From Planctomycetota bacterium (GTDB lineage Bacteria; Planctomycetota; UBA1135; JACQFD01): a stretch of DNA of 64,000 bases. Position numbers and translations under genes: made by a program. The stretch spans positions 176,655-240,654 of the forward strand of contig JAEUHX010000087.1 in assembly GCA_016792805.1 (NCBI GenBank), in the 5' to 3' direction. Of this stretch, positions 16,732 through 24,957 are shown in pieces (the first letter of the stretch is position 1; every line of letters begins with the position of its first letter). Below the pieces are notes generated by a model. The model searched no databases. It was given only the letters and a program-made list of their open reading frames with translations, and was not told the origin of the DNA.

Positions 16732-18243
16732 TCACCGCCGCGACGAGCGCCGCCGCGTCTTGGGCCGCGTCAGCCGGTCGAATTCCTCCCGCGCGCGCTG
16801 CCACAATTCCGAATCCTGCGGCTCGAAGACACGGCAGGGCGTCTGCTCTGCAATCATCTTTCGCCCCGCTGCGAGCCCGGCCACTTCCTCGTCGGCGATC
16901 GCCTGCACGAGCAGATTCCCGAGTGCCGTGGCCTCCACGGGCCCGGCCTTCACCACTCTTCCCGTGGCGTCGGCCGTCGCCTGATTGAGGAAGTCATTCT
17001 TGCTGCCGCCGCCCACCACGCGGATCTCCGTGATGCGGTAATTCGTGATCTTCTCGATCTCACGAATCGTGCGCGCATACCGGAGCGCGAGCGATTGCAG
17101 CACGCACCGCGCCAAAGTTACAAAATCCTTCGGAGCGCGCTGCCCCGTCTGCTCGAGCGCCGCGCGCACCTCCGCGGCCATGTCCGCCGGGTTCAGGAAA
17201 CGCAGATCGTCGGGATCCACCCAGCAGTCGCCGGGAGCTTGCCGGTGCACCGACGTATCAATTCGGTCGTACTCCAACGGATCCGCAGCGCGCGCCGCGC
17301 TCGCGCGAATGCCCTCGAGAAGCCACAATCCCATCGCGTTCCGCAGAAACCGCGTCGTGCCGCCGACGCCCGCTTCATTGGTAAAATTGGCCGTTCGCGC
17401 CGCCGCCGACAGCACCGGCGCCAGCAGCTCGACGCCGAGCAGCGACCACGTCCCCGACGACAAATAGGCCGTCCCCGCCGAGAGCGGCGTCCCCGCTACG
17501 GCGCTCGCCGTATCGTGCGTCGCGGGCGCCACCACGGCGATCTCCCGCAGCCCCGCCTCGCGCGCGAGCTCCGGCCGCAGCCTGCCGAGCTCTGTGCCCG
17601 GCTCCACGAGCCGCGGCAGCCGATTGGCGTCCATCCCTACGACGGCCGCCAAGTGCTCATCCCAAGTCCGATCCTTGGGATTCCACAATTGCGTCGTGCT
17701 CGCATTGGTAACTTCCCCGGACATCGACCCACACAGAGCGTGATGCACTAAATCGGCCATCATCAAGAGCGACCGCGCCTCCGCAGGCCGCTCGCCCGCA
17801 CCGTGCTCGGCGAAAAGCTGCACGAGCGTGTTGATCGGAAGATACTGAATCCCCGTCCGCTCATACAGCTCGGTGCGCGGCACCTTGCGGAAGAGCCGCT
17901 CCAGCACGCCTTCAGTGCGCCCGTCGCGGTAACAAATCGGGTCGGCCAGCAGCCGCCCCTCCCCATCCAGCCACCCGTAATCCACACCCCACGAATCGAC
18001 GCCGACGCTGCGCAGCGTCATCCCCTCCGCTCGCGCGCGCTCCCCCGCGACGCGAAGCCCCGCTTGCACGCCGCGCATGATCTCTTCAAAAGGCCACCGA
18101 TCATGTCCGTCGATCGCTCGGAACGGCGCCTGAAACCGATGCACGACCTCACAAAAAATCCGGCCGCCCGCAAACGAGCCGAGGACTACGCGCCCCGAGC
18201 CCGCCCCGAGGTCGACGGCGGCATACGCTGCCGGACGAGCCAT
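16732..18243 (-). CDS. rhaB: Rhamnulokinase
   Basis: The 503-residue FGGY-family kinase starts with the phosphate-binding VDLGAGSGR and has the C-terminal ATPase blocks THDTASAVAGTPL, SSGTWSLLGVEL and RVVGGGSKNDFLNQATADATGR. The catalytic Asp lies in SVGVDSWGVDYGWLD. It phosphorylates L-rhamnulose at O1 and follows rhaI with a six-base gap, so both are in one operon. Length is normal. The C-terminal TRPKTRRRSSRR is a basic extension. Confidence 0.93.
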   Translation of the reverse strand: MARPAAYAAVDLGAGSGRVVLGSFAGGRIFCEVVHRFQAPFRAIDGHDRWPFEEIMRGVQAGLRVAGERARAEGMTLRSVGVDSWGVDYGWLDGEGRLLADPICYRDGRTEGVLERLFRKVPRTELYERTGIQYLPINTLVQLFAEHGAGERPAEARSLLMMADLVHHALCGSMSGEVTNASTTQLWNPKDRTWDEHLAAVVGMDANRLPRLVEPGTELGRLRPELAREAGLREIAVVAPATHDTASAVAGTPLSAGTAYLSSGTWSLLGVELLAPVLSAAARTANFTNEAGVGGTTRFLRNAMGLWLLEGIRASAARAADPLEYDRIDTSVHRQAPGDCWVDPDDLRFLNPADMAAEVRAALEQTGQRAPKDFVTLARCVLQSLALRYARTIREIEKITNYRITEIRVVGGGSKNDFLNQATADATGRVVKAGPVEATALGNLLVQAIADEEVAGLAAGRKMIAEQTPCRVFEPQDSELWQRAREEFDRLTRPKTRRRSSRR

Positions 18244-18249
18244 CGCGCT

Positions 18250-19545
18250 CTAGACAATTCCAGCCGACTCGGAGCGCGTCTGCGGCCGCTCCGTCGACTT
18301 TAAGATTCGGTACTTGCTCGCGCGATAGGTTGCCACCGGATCGATCGCACCGCCGCGCCGCATGCGCGCCATCGTGAGAATCGGCGTAACGTCCGTCTGA
18401 TAGGCGCGCTTCAGCTCCGCGTGCGCCATGAGCGCGTCATTCTTGGATTGATACTCTTCGAGCTTGCGTGAGCTCACGAGCCACGCCTGCGCAAACGCGC
18501 GCTGCACCTCGATCGCGCTCGTCATCAGCGACTCGATCGGATCGGTTACGTTGTGCGACTGGTCGAGCATGTACGCCGCCTCGAACATCGGATTGCGGCG
18601 CGCCTCGCTCACGAGCTCGTGAAAGATCAAGAAAAGCCGGAACGGCTGGATCGCGCCCGCGTCGAGATCGTCGTCGCCGTATTTGCTGTCATTGAAATGG
18701 AATCCGCCGAGCTTGCCGAATTGCAGCAGCCGCGACACGATCATTTCAATATTGGTATTCGGGGCGTGGTGCCCGAGATCGACGAGGCACGAGCACTTCG
18801 GGCCGAGCTGCGATGCGCACCAATAGCTCGTCCCCCAATCGTTGTTCACGGTCGAGTAGAACGCCGGCTCGTAGAGCTTGTGCTCAAGATACATCTTCCA
18901 GCCCTCGGGCAGCCCGCCGTAGATCGCCTGCAGGCTCTCGAGGTAGCGCGCCAGCGCGTCGCGGAAGCTCACTTGTCCGGGGAAATTGCCGCCGTCGCCC
19001 ACCCACACGGTGATCGACGTAGAGCCGAGCGCGCGCCCGACTTCGATCGTATGTAAATTATGTTCGATCGCCTGCTCGCGCACGGCGCGATCCACGTGAG
19101 TGAGGCTGCCGAATTTGTAGCTATGCGCCTGCCCTTCTTGGTCTTGGAATGTGTTGGAATTCACGGCGTCGAAGCGCAACCCGAGCGCCGCCGCGTGCTC
19201 GCGCAGCGCCGCCGCGTCCTCCGGCTCATCCCACGGGATGTGTAAGGAGACCGCCGGCGCGCAGCGCACGAGCGACTGCACCGTCGCGGCGTCGTCGAGT
19301 TTCTCGAACACGTTGCGCGGCTCGCCCGGCCCCGGAAAGCGCGCGAAACGCGTGCCGCCCGTGCCGACGCCCCACGACGGCACCGCGATCTCGAGCTCCA
19401 TCACTTCGCGCGTCACCGCCTCGATGTCGATCCCGCGCCGCTCGAGCTGCCGCGCGAGGTACGAGTAATCTTCATCGAGGGCCGGCTTCAGGCGCTGGTT
19501 GCGCCGATCAATGAATTCGTCAGGGATGCGAAACGGCGGTGTCAT
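18250..19545 (-). CDS. rhaI: L-rhamnose isomerase, RhaI type
   Basis: The family start is the ATG at 19545 (MTPPFRIPDEFIDRRN); upstream residues in the longer frame are not protein-like. The 431-residue TIM barrel resembles the Pseudomonas stutzeri type rather than E. coli RhaA. Metal ligands are visible: Glu in LEHKLYEP, Asp and His in LVDLGHHAPN, His in GGFHFNDSKYGDDDLD with its Asp cluster. It converts L-rhamnose to L-rhamnulose. It is separated from the rest of the rhamnose locus by the island at 19643-26616. Confidence 0.92.
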   Translation of the reverse strand: MTPPFRIPDEFIDRRNQRLKPALDEDYSYLARQLERRGIDIEAVTREVMELEIAVPSWGVGTGGTRFARFPGPGEPRNVFEKLDDAATVQSLVRCAPAVSLHIPWDEPEDAAALREHAAALGLRFDAVNSNTFQDQEGQAHSYKFGSLTHVDRAVREQAIEHNLHTIEVGRALGSTSITVWVGDGGNFPGQVSFRDALARYLESLQAIYGGLPEGWKMYLEHKLYEPAFYSTVNNDWGTSYWCASQLGPKCSCLVDLGHHAPNTNIEMIVSRLLQFGKLGGFHFNDSKYGDDDLDAGAIQPFRLFLIFHELVSEARRNPMFEAAYMLDQSHNVTDPIESLMTSAIEVQRAFAQAWLVSSRKLEEYQSKNDALMAHAELKRAYQTDVTPILTMARMRRGGAIDPVATYRASKYRILKSTERPQTRSESAGIV

Positions 19546-19642
19546 GGGACCAGTGTCGCCGCAGCATCGGGACGGATAAAGCCGCGGGGCGCCCCCTTTT
19601 CGTCGCCGCCGCCGGGGGCGGGTTGACGCGAGACCTCGCTCG

Positions 19643-20038
19643 CTACGGCGACGCGAAGCCCGGAGACGCCAACAACGCGCCATCGAATGTAAGGCACGAC
19701 GTACAACCAGCTTCGATCGCATGGCCCAAGATCACGTAGTCGGCGAAGTCGCCCCTGGTTTGGACATACCCGTCGAGGGCTTCTCGCAGCGCGGCTCGAT
19801 TGCGGTACTGAAGGTGTCGCGCATCGAGCAGGCTGGTGAGAGTGCGCGCAACCTCCTCGGAGGGAATCTTGTAGCTCGTCTCGAGAACCCAAACGACCTC
19901 GCAGAGGACGACGTCCGAGACGAAAAGCGGCTCGCCGGACTTTGCCGCGCGCTGAATTACGGCAGCAGCTCGCTTGGTTTGCTCCACATCATCTGCAACC
20001 AGGAAGCGAACAAGCACATTGGTATCGACACCAATCAC
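19643..20038 (-). CDS. PIN-domain toxin, VapC-like
   Basis: This 131-residue PIN nuclease has Asp 5 in VDTNVLVRFL, a Glu in the VLCEVVWVLE helix, Asp in GDFADYVIL and Asp in LTFDGAL, the four acidic metal ligands. The start overlaps the antitoxin gene by four bases. VapC toxins cut tRNA or rRNA when the antitoxin is lost. The gene sits at the left edge of the island that splits the rhamnose genes. Confidence 0.9.
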   Translation of the reverse strand: MIGVDTNVLVRFLVADDVEQTKRAAAVIQRAAKSGEPLFVSDVVLCEVVWVLETSYKIPSEEVARTLTSLLDARHLQYRNRAALREALDGYVQTRGDFADYVILGHAIEAGCTSCLTFDGALLASPGFASP

Positions 20039-20274
20039 GCTCGACCGCCTCGCTTTCGAATGTCTCGATTCATCTGCTCGATCGTGACACCTAGCCGCCG
20101 AGGCTTCACGGTGCCCTGAAGGGCAAGCAGGTCAACACTCTCGGCTTCGACGACGATGCTCCCGTCGGCCTTCTGACGAAAGTTCACTCGATCACCGGGG
20201 CGGAGATGAAGCCGGTCTCGGATCTCTTTAGGTAAGGTGATCTGTCCCTTGGCGGTGAGTGTGGTGGAGGTCAT
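20035..20274 (-). CDS. AbrB/MazE-type antitoxin
   Basis: This 79-residue protein has an N-terminal swapped-hairpin DNA-binding domain (TLTAKGQITLPKEIRDRLHLRPGD) and a C-terminal tail that would wrap the PIN toxin. The pair most resembles VapBC with an AbrB-type antitoxin. Autorepression of its own promoter, in the 233-base gap before the DUF4062-NACHT gene, is usual for such modules. Confidence 0.9.
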   Translation of the reverse strand: MTSTTLTAKGQITLPKEIRDRLHLRPGDRVNFRQKADGSIVVEAESVDLLALQGTVKPRRLGVTIEQMNRDIRKRGGRA

Positions 20275-20507
20275 GTTTCAGGACTTTTCGTCGATTTCCT
20301 TACGCTCAAGAATACTCCTTACCAGGTGGGCCTGGCAAGGCGCGGCAGATCGCGGCGGAAAAGGACCTAGCTATGGCGGCCTCGAACCCTCGAGCCAATT
20401 GACTTCAATCGCACCTAGGACTCACCTAACCATAAACCGGCAAGAGTCTTACGTTCACCGCTTGGGCCTCTCCCTGGGCCCCCACGGAAAGCTAGACTAC
20501 GCACCCG
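20275..20507. other. Divergent intergenic region, antitoxin gene and NACHT gene
   Basis: The 233 bases between the antitoxin gene (leftward) and the DUF4062-NACHT gene (rightward) must hold both promoters. AT-richer stretches occur near 20275-20320 and 20405-20460. No clear palindrome of more than 6 bp per arm was seen by eye. Confidence 0.4.
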
Positions 20508-23500
20508 ATGGCTGAGCCACGCCCTTACACCGTCTTCTTGTCCTCGACCTACCGCGACCAACGCGACCGGCGGGAGAAGCTCTTCAAGGTGATCCTCGAC
20601 GCGGGGCTTCACCCGCTCGGAATGGAGCAGTTCAAGGGCATCGATCAGCTGCCGCTCGACGAGAGCCTCGAGCACGCGCGGAAATGTGATCTTTACCTCG
20701 GTGTCGTCGCATGGCGCTACGGATTCGTTTCTAAGGAGCATGGGAAGAGCTTCACAGAGCTCGAGTATCTGGAGGCATTCAAGATCGAGGGAAAGACCCG
20801 CCTCGTTTTTGTTGTGGACGACGACGTTCCTCGTAGCCGCATGGAGGAAGACACAGATACCGACAACCTCGATCGACACGCGCTCCAGAGGCTTCTCGAT
20901 GGGTTCAAAGCGCGCTTGCGGGCTGACGCCATGGGAGTTCGTCCCTTTGAAAAAGATGAAGACCTCCTTTCGAAAGTGGGCATCGCCCTTTCCAAGTGGG
21001 CCGAGAAACAGCGAGCGCGAGATGCGCAGGCCGGGCGTGCCGTGGTTGCAGCATCACCGCACCATTCCTCCTCCCCGCAGCTTGCACCTTCGGAGAGCCT
21101 TCTCCCCAACTACCTTGCCGCCGCGCGAGATCAATTTTCCCGGATCGAGCTCATCGGGTTTCCCGCACGCGGGAGCGACGGCAAGGTGCGCCGAGCGCAT
21201 CTCAAGCTTTCCGATCTGTACGTTTCGCTGCGCGCGCGCTGGACGCACCGCGCGAGCTTCGACAAGCGCGAAGCCCTCGACAAAGCGCGCGAGGCCGAGC
21301 GCTCCGACGAGAATCTTACTCTTCTCACAGCGCTGCACGAGTCGATCCGCCAGGGACACCGCGGACTTGTGATCGTGGGCGACCCCGGCGCCGGCAAGAC
21401 CACACATCTGCGCCGCCTAGCACTCTGGTGCGCTTCGGGCGAGACGGCGGTTCTCCATCTCCCCGACGGCACGATCCCGCTCTTTCTGCCGCTGCGCTTC
21501 CTCGAGAGCCCCGACCTCGCAGCCCCCGAGCGCGACGCGCGCTCGCTCCTACCATTCCTCGCACGCGAGGTGGGCAAGCTCGTCCCCGGCGCCACGGCGG
21601 CCGAAGTCGAGCGGCTTCTCACCACAAATCCGACGCTCCTTCTTTTCGACGGCCTCGACGAAGTGCCGAGCGCCGCGCGCGCCCGGATCGCGCGAGCCAT
21701 CGAGAAGCTGATCCAACAGTTCACAAAAGCCCGTTCCGTCGTGAGCTGCCGGATCTTCGGCTACGCCGACCCGTCGGTGCGCCTCGATGGTGCCTTCCTC
21801 GACGTCGAAGTGGCGCCGCTGCGCGAGGAGCAATCTCACCAATTCGTCCGCGATTGGTTTCGCCAAGTGGAGCTGCTCTCGGGCGACGCCGACGCGCCCG
21901 CGCGCGCCGACCAGCTCGCGAGCGGCCTCGTTGAGCGCTTGAAGCAGCCCGACATCCGCGCGACGCGCGTCGCGGGGCTCGCCGCCAATCCCCTCACGCT
22001 CACGCTGCTCTGCCTCATCTATCGCGACCGCCAAGGGCGCCTCCCCAAAGAGCGCGTCACCCTCTACGACGCGCTTCTGGAGCTGCTCGTCGAGACGTGG
22101 CGGAGCCCCAAGGGCGCACAATTCACGATCACAAAAGATCAGGCGTGCGGGCTGCTCCAGCCGATTGCACTTTTCCTTCATGGCGAGAAGGGACGCACGC
22201 ATGCATCGCTCGAGGAGCTGGAGAAGCTCCTGCGCCCCGCCCTCGACAGCCACCCGGTGCGCGACCTGCGCAAGCTGAGCCCGCGCGGCTTCCTCGAGAC
22301 CATCCGCGACGAGAGCGGCGTCCTCACCGGCTTCGGCGCTGACCGCTTTGGATTCATTCACTTGGGATTGCAAGAATTCCTCGCTGCCATTGAGCTTCGA
22401 AGGATCATTACTCAAGAGCTGATCTCAAAAAGCACTGATGCAACACTACAGAAACTTGCGGTCGATGCCCACGATTCTTGGTGGCAGGAGGTGCTCCTTC
22501 TCTTTCTTGGGCTCGACGACGCACGCTCACCGGCGCTCTTTTCGCGAACGATTCGAGTTTTATTGAACCTGCCCAAGTTCGATGCGCAGCTCCTCCGCCT
22601 CTGCCTCGAAGACGCTTCCATGCCAAGCGAGGAGCCGTACGTCGCTGTGGTCCATGAAGCGGCAACATCCAACGAAGTCGATTTGTTCTCCGATCCCGAA
22701 CGTGATCGTTGCGCTATCGCCTTCGAAGCTCTGAGTCGCCTCGGCAAGCTCGATGCACTTCGCAACCATCCTGCCCTGGCTGCCGCGTTCGCTCGGCGCC
22801 CCGAAGCGACCAAGTCTGCGCAGCCAACGCCCGCGGAACCTCGGGAGCCGAAGCCGAATCCTCCGACGCTTCAGATTTTCACAAAAGGCGATCTTCACAT
22901 CGAGGCGATCTGGATTCCTGCGGGAGAGTTCCTGATGGGTTCGCCGGATGGCGAGCCCGGACGAGATAGCGACGAAGGTCCTGTCCATCGTGTGCACATC
23001 ACAAAACCGTTCTACCTCGGGAAGTTCACCGTCACCAACGAGCAATACCATCACTTCCTCGCGGCAAATCCCAGCGTGAGGCAGCCCGACTACTGGACTC
23101 GCCGCGAATTCAACCAACCCAACCAGCCAGTCGTCGGCATCTCTTGGGAGGAGGCGGTCGAATTCTGCCGCTGGTTCGGCCACGGAGCGCAGCTCCCAAC
23201 CGAAGCGCAATGGGAGTACGCCTGCCGCAGCGGCATGACGACTCCCTACAGCTTCGAGAGCGGACCCGAGCAGCTCGGTGAATACGCCTGGTTCTGGCGC
23301 AACTCGGGCGGCGCGCCCCACCCCGTAGGCACCAAGAAACCCAACCCGTTTGGCCTCCACGACATGCACGGAAACGTTTCGGAGTGGTGCGCTGACTGGA
23401 AGGGCCGGTATACCTCGGAGCCCCAGCGCGACCCAGGGGGCCCGGCGACAGGCGCCGGCCGCGTCTGCCGCGGCGGCTCCTTCGCAAACGGCGCCGTCGG

Positions 23501-23594
23501 GTGTCGTTCCGCGTTCCGGAGCAGGGGGCGGACGTCGTTCCGCAGGAATGACCTCGGCTTCCGCGTCTGCTTCCCGCTCCCCGCAACTCGGTGA
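20508..23594 (+). CDS. DUF4062-NACHT-FGE protein, candidate STAND immune sensor
   Basis: This 1028-residue protein has three parts. Residues 8-165 are a DUF4062 domain (TIR-like fold; VFLSSTYRDQRDRR, then DLYLGVVAWRYGF). Residues about 285-560 are a NACHT NTPase with Walker A GDPGAGKTT (291-299) and Walker B LLLFDGLDE (about 376-384), then a helical region to about 790. Residues 800-1028 are a formylglycine-generating-enzyme-like domain (IPAGEFLMGSPDGE, QLPTEAQWEYACR, GLHDMHGNVSEW, RGGSF, LGFRV). Only one of the two catalytic FGE cysteines remains (the CRSAFR one), so it is probably a binding domain of C-type-lectin fold. Such STAND proteins act in antiviral or allorecognition conflict. Its C-terminal GGS-to-GFR stretch is where retroelement-diversified relatives vary, and a reverse-transcriptase-like fragment lies just downstream. 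Confidence 0.9.
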   Translation: MAEPRPYTVFLSSTYRDQRDRREKLFKVILDAGLHPLGMEQFKGIDQLPLDESLEHARKCDLYLGVVAWRYGFVSKEHGKSFTELEYLEAFKIEGKTRLVFVVDDDVPRSRMEEDTDTDNLDRHALQRLLDGFKARLRADAMGVRPFEKDEDLLSKVGIALSKWAEKQRARDAQAGRAVVAASPHHSSSPQLAPSESLLPNYLAAARDQFSRIELIGFPARGSDGKVRRAHLKLSDLYVSLRARWTHRASFDKREALDKAREAERSDENLTLLTALHESIRQGHRGLVIVGDPGAGKTTHLRRLALWCASGETAVLHLPDGTIPLFLPLRFLESPDLAAPERDARSLLPFLAREVGKLVPGATAAEVERLLTTNPTLLLFDGLDEVPSAARARIARAIEKLIQQFTKARSVVSCRIFGYADPSVRLDGAFLDVEVAPLREEQSHQFVRDWFRQVELLSGDADAPARADQLASGLVERLKQPDIRATRVAGLAANPLTLTLLCLIYRDRQGRLPKERVTLYDALLELLVETWRSPKGAQFTITKDQACGLLQPIALFLHGEKGRTHASLEELEKLLRPALDSHPVRDLRKLSPRGFLETIRDESGVLTGFGADRFGFIHLGLQEFLAAIELRRIITQELISKSTDATLQKLAVDAHDSWWQEVLLLFLGLDDARSPALFSRTIRVLLNLPKFDAQLLRLCLEDASMPSEEPYVAVVHEAATSNEVDLFSDPERDRCAIAFEALSRLGKLDALRNHPALAAAFARRPEATKSAQPTPAEPREPKPNPPTLQIFTKGDLHIEAIWIPAGEFLMGSPDGEPGRDSDEGPVHRVHITKPFYLGKFTVTNEQYHHFLAANPSVRQPDYWTRREFNQPNQPVVGISWEEAVEFCRWFGHGAQLPTEAQWEYACRSGMTTPYSFESGPEQLGEYAWFWRNSGGAPHPVGTKKPNPFGLHDMHGNVSEWCADWKGRYTSEPQRDPGGPATGAGRVCRGGSFANGAVGCRSAFRSRGRTSFRRNDLGFRVCFPLPATR
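23460..23594 (+). other. Possible variable-repeat region at the end of the FGE domain
   Basis: The last 45 codons cover RVCRGGSF, the ligand-binding loop and LGFRV. In FGE-type targets of diversity-generating retroelements this is the variable repeat. Many codons here end in C with varied first two bases, as expected from diversified AAC codons, but the genome is GC-rich, so this alone is weak. No template repeat was found by eye. Confidence 0.3.
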
Positions 23595-23703
23595 AGGCCA
23601 TCGATCTTCGATCATTGAGATGTGTGCTTCCGCGGCAGCCCCCTGAAAACTCCGCCGCCTCCGGCGAGATCCGCCGGTCCGCGGCTTCCTCTTCCAGATC
23701 GCA

Positions 23704-24258
23704 TCAAGGCCAAAGCACGGCGCTCGCGTCTGACGCGACCCTGCACTTGAGATTGGGGAGCGCAGGCTCTCTTGCGTGGCACTGCCTGCGCGTCTCAGCC
23801 CGGAGCCCCGCGAGCGCGCGCCGAAAGGGGGCGATGCCCTCGCGGGTGACCTGCGCGCCGAGCGCATCGAGATGCCCGCGGCACGAGCGGATTCGCGCCT
23901 GGGGCGACTTCAACCGAAGACCTCGCTCCTCGGAGAGCCAGCGCGCAGTCAGCTCGCGCCAGCTCCGCAAGTCAGCTCGCCGATCACTGAAGAGATAGAG
24001 ATCGTCCACATATCGAAGAGAGGTGGCTTGATCCACTGCCACGAGCACGAGATCGCACTCTCGGAGGGCGGTCTCCACAGAATGCCAAATCCCCTCCGCG
24101 CGCACTCCGAGCTCGATCCAAGGAAACACATAGCGCCCACGCTTCGCGATGCGATCCCTTGTCGATAGGAGATTCGCAATCTCAAAATCTCTCACCACAA
24201 ATACCCCAAGCGGCTTCTTCGAGGCCGCAACGGACTCGGTCGGTTCGCTCTCGCTCAC
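23704..24258 (-). CDS. Reverse-transcriptase-like fragment with YVDD
   Basis: The 184-residue frame contains what look like the last reverse transcriptase motifs in order: LRYVDDLYLFSD (YVDD at 83-86, motif 5), ERGLRLKSPQARI (about 111-123, motif 6) and HLDALGAQVTREG (129-141, motif 7, start of the thumb). The stretch ETALRECDLVL before it fits the helix after motif 4. Motifs 1 to 3, with the first catalytic Asp, are absent, and there is no room for them before the next gene, so this is a truncated enzyme or a very divergent one. It faces the FGE gene tail to tail, 109 bases away. An alternative reading of the N-terminal half as TIR-like was considered and judged weaker. Confidence 0.55.
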   Translation of the reverse strand: MSESEPTESVAASKKPLGVFVVRDFEIANLLSTRDRIAKRGRYVFPWIELGVRAEGIWHSVETALRECDLVLVAVDQATSLRYVDDLYLFSDRRADLRSWRELTARWLSEERGLRLKSPQARIRSCRGHLDALGAQVTREGIAPFRRALAGLRAETRRQCHAREPALPNLKCRVASDASAVLWP

Positions 24259-24357
24259 AATTCCTCGGACACTTCTTGAGGTGGTATCTCAGGCAGCGCG
24301 GGTGCGCTGGGTGCAGCGTGGAGAGCTCTTCCGCCGTGCGCAACCCCGGCCAGCGGA

Positions 24358-24939
24358 TCACCCGAGGCGTTCGCCGGGCTCTGCCAACAGCGCGGGATCG
24401 ACTTCGATCCGGGTCTCGGTCACTTCTCGGTAGAACGTGTCGCGCCCCGCTGCCGCGAGACGCCGCGCGGCGACACGCCACTCTGCTTCGGTGGCGGGTC
24501 TGCGCTCGGGGTAGATCCAGCGCGCGCCCTCGCGAAGAAGCCGCACGTTGTCATGGGTGAGCGCCTCGCGCCCCGGCGCGGTCTGTACGATCATCGTACG
24601 CCCGGGCTCCAGATAGCCGAGCGCCCCTTCATACAGAAGCACGCGGAATTCACCACTCATCCGATGAGCAATCTCCCGCTGATCGGGGAGCGTCTCGATC
24701 AGCGCCAAGCCACTTCCGGCGCCAAGAGCGCTCCAGAGCGAATCGACCAAGAGCTTGCGCTCGCCCTCCCCAATGACCTCATCTGCAGGAAACGTCCACT
24801 GCTGCGTTCGAACGAAGACGGCCATCCCGTCCTCCCGCGGGTCGTGACTCACAGAAAGCAACCGCGCACCGAGGCGAAGGTCGTAGCGCGAAGCGGTACC
24901 ACCGAGGGCCACCCGTTTACAAGTGATCTCTTGATTCAC
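24358..24939 (-). CDS. Unknown protein of the island
   Basis: This 193-residue soluble protein has no signal peptide, membrane helix or motif I can name. It is rich in charged residues and predicted alpha/beta. It lies 18 bases after the SWIM gene and 99 bases before the reverse-transcriptase-like frame, all in one direction, so the three may form an operon. The codon pattern is normal for this genome. Its conserved neighbours, if any, would be the best clue to function. Confidence 0.7.
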   Translation of the reverse strand: MNQEITCKRVALGGTASRYDLRLGARLLSVSHDPREDGMAVFVRTQQWTFPADEVIGEGERKLLVDSLWSALGAGSGLALIETLPDQREIAHRMSGEFRVLLYEGALGYLEPGRTMIVQTAPGREALTHDNVRLLREGARWIYPERRPATEAEWRVAARRLAAAGRDTFYREVTETRIEVDPALLAEPGERLG

Positions 24940-24957
24940 CGAGCCTCCGCTTGGGTC

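Noticed and set aside
19643..20274. VapBC-like module as the cause of the island
   Set aside because: The module has no recombinase or repeats at its ends; it is more likely a passenger at the island edge.
23704..24258. Reading the RT-like frame as a TIR domain
   Set aside because: The segment GIWHSVETALRECDLVLVAVD looks TIR-like, but the following YVDD, GLRLKSPQARI and HLDALGAQV blocks in the right order and spacing fit reverse transcriptase better.
23595..24357. Template repeat for the FGE variable region
   Set aside because: I compared the gap and the RT-like gene by eye with bases 23460-23594 on both strands and found no long match. Only an unaided reading was possible, so absence is not proven.
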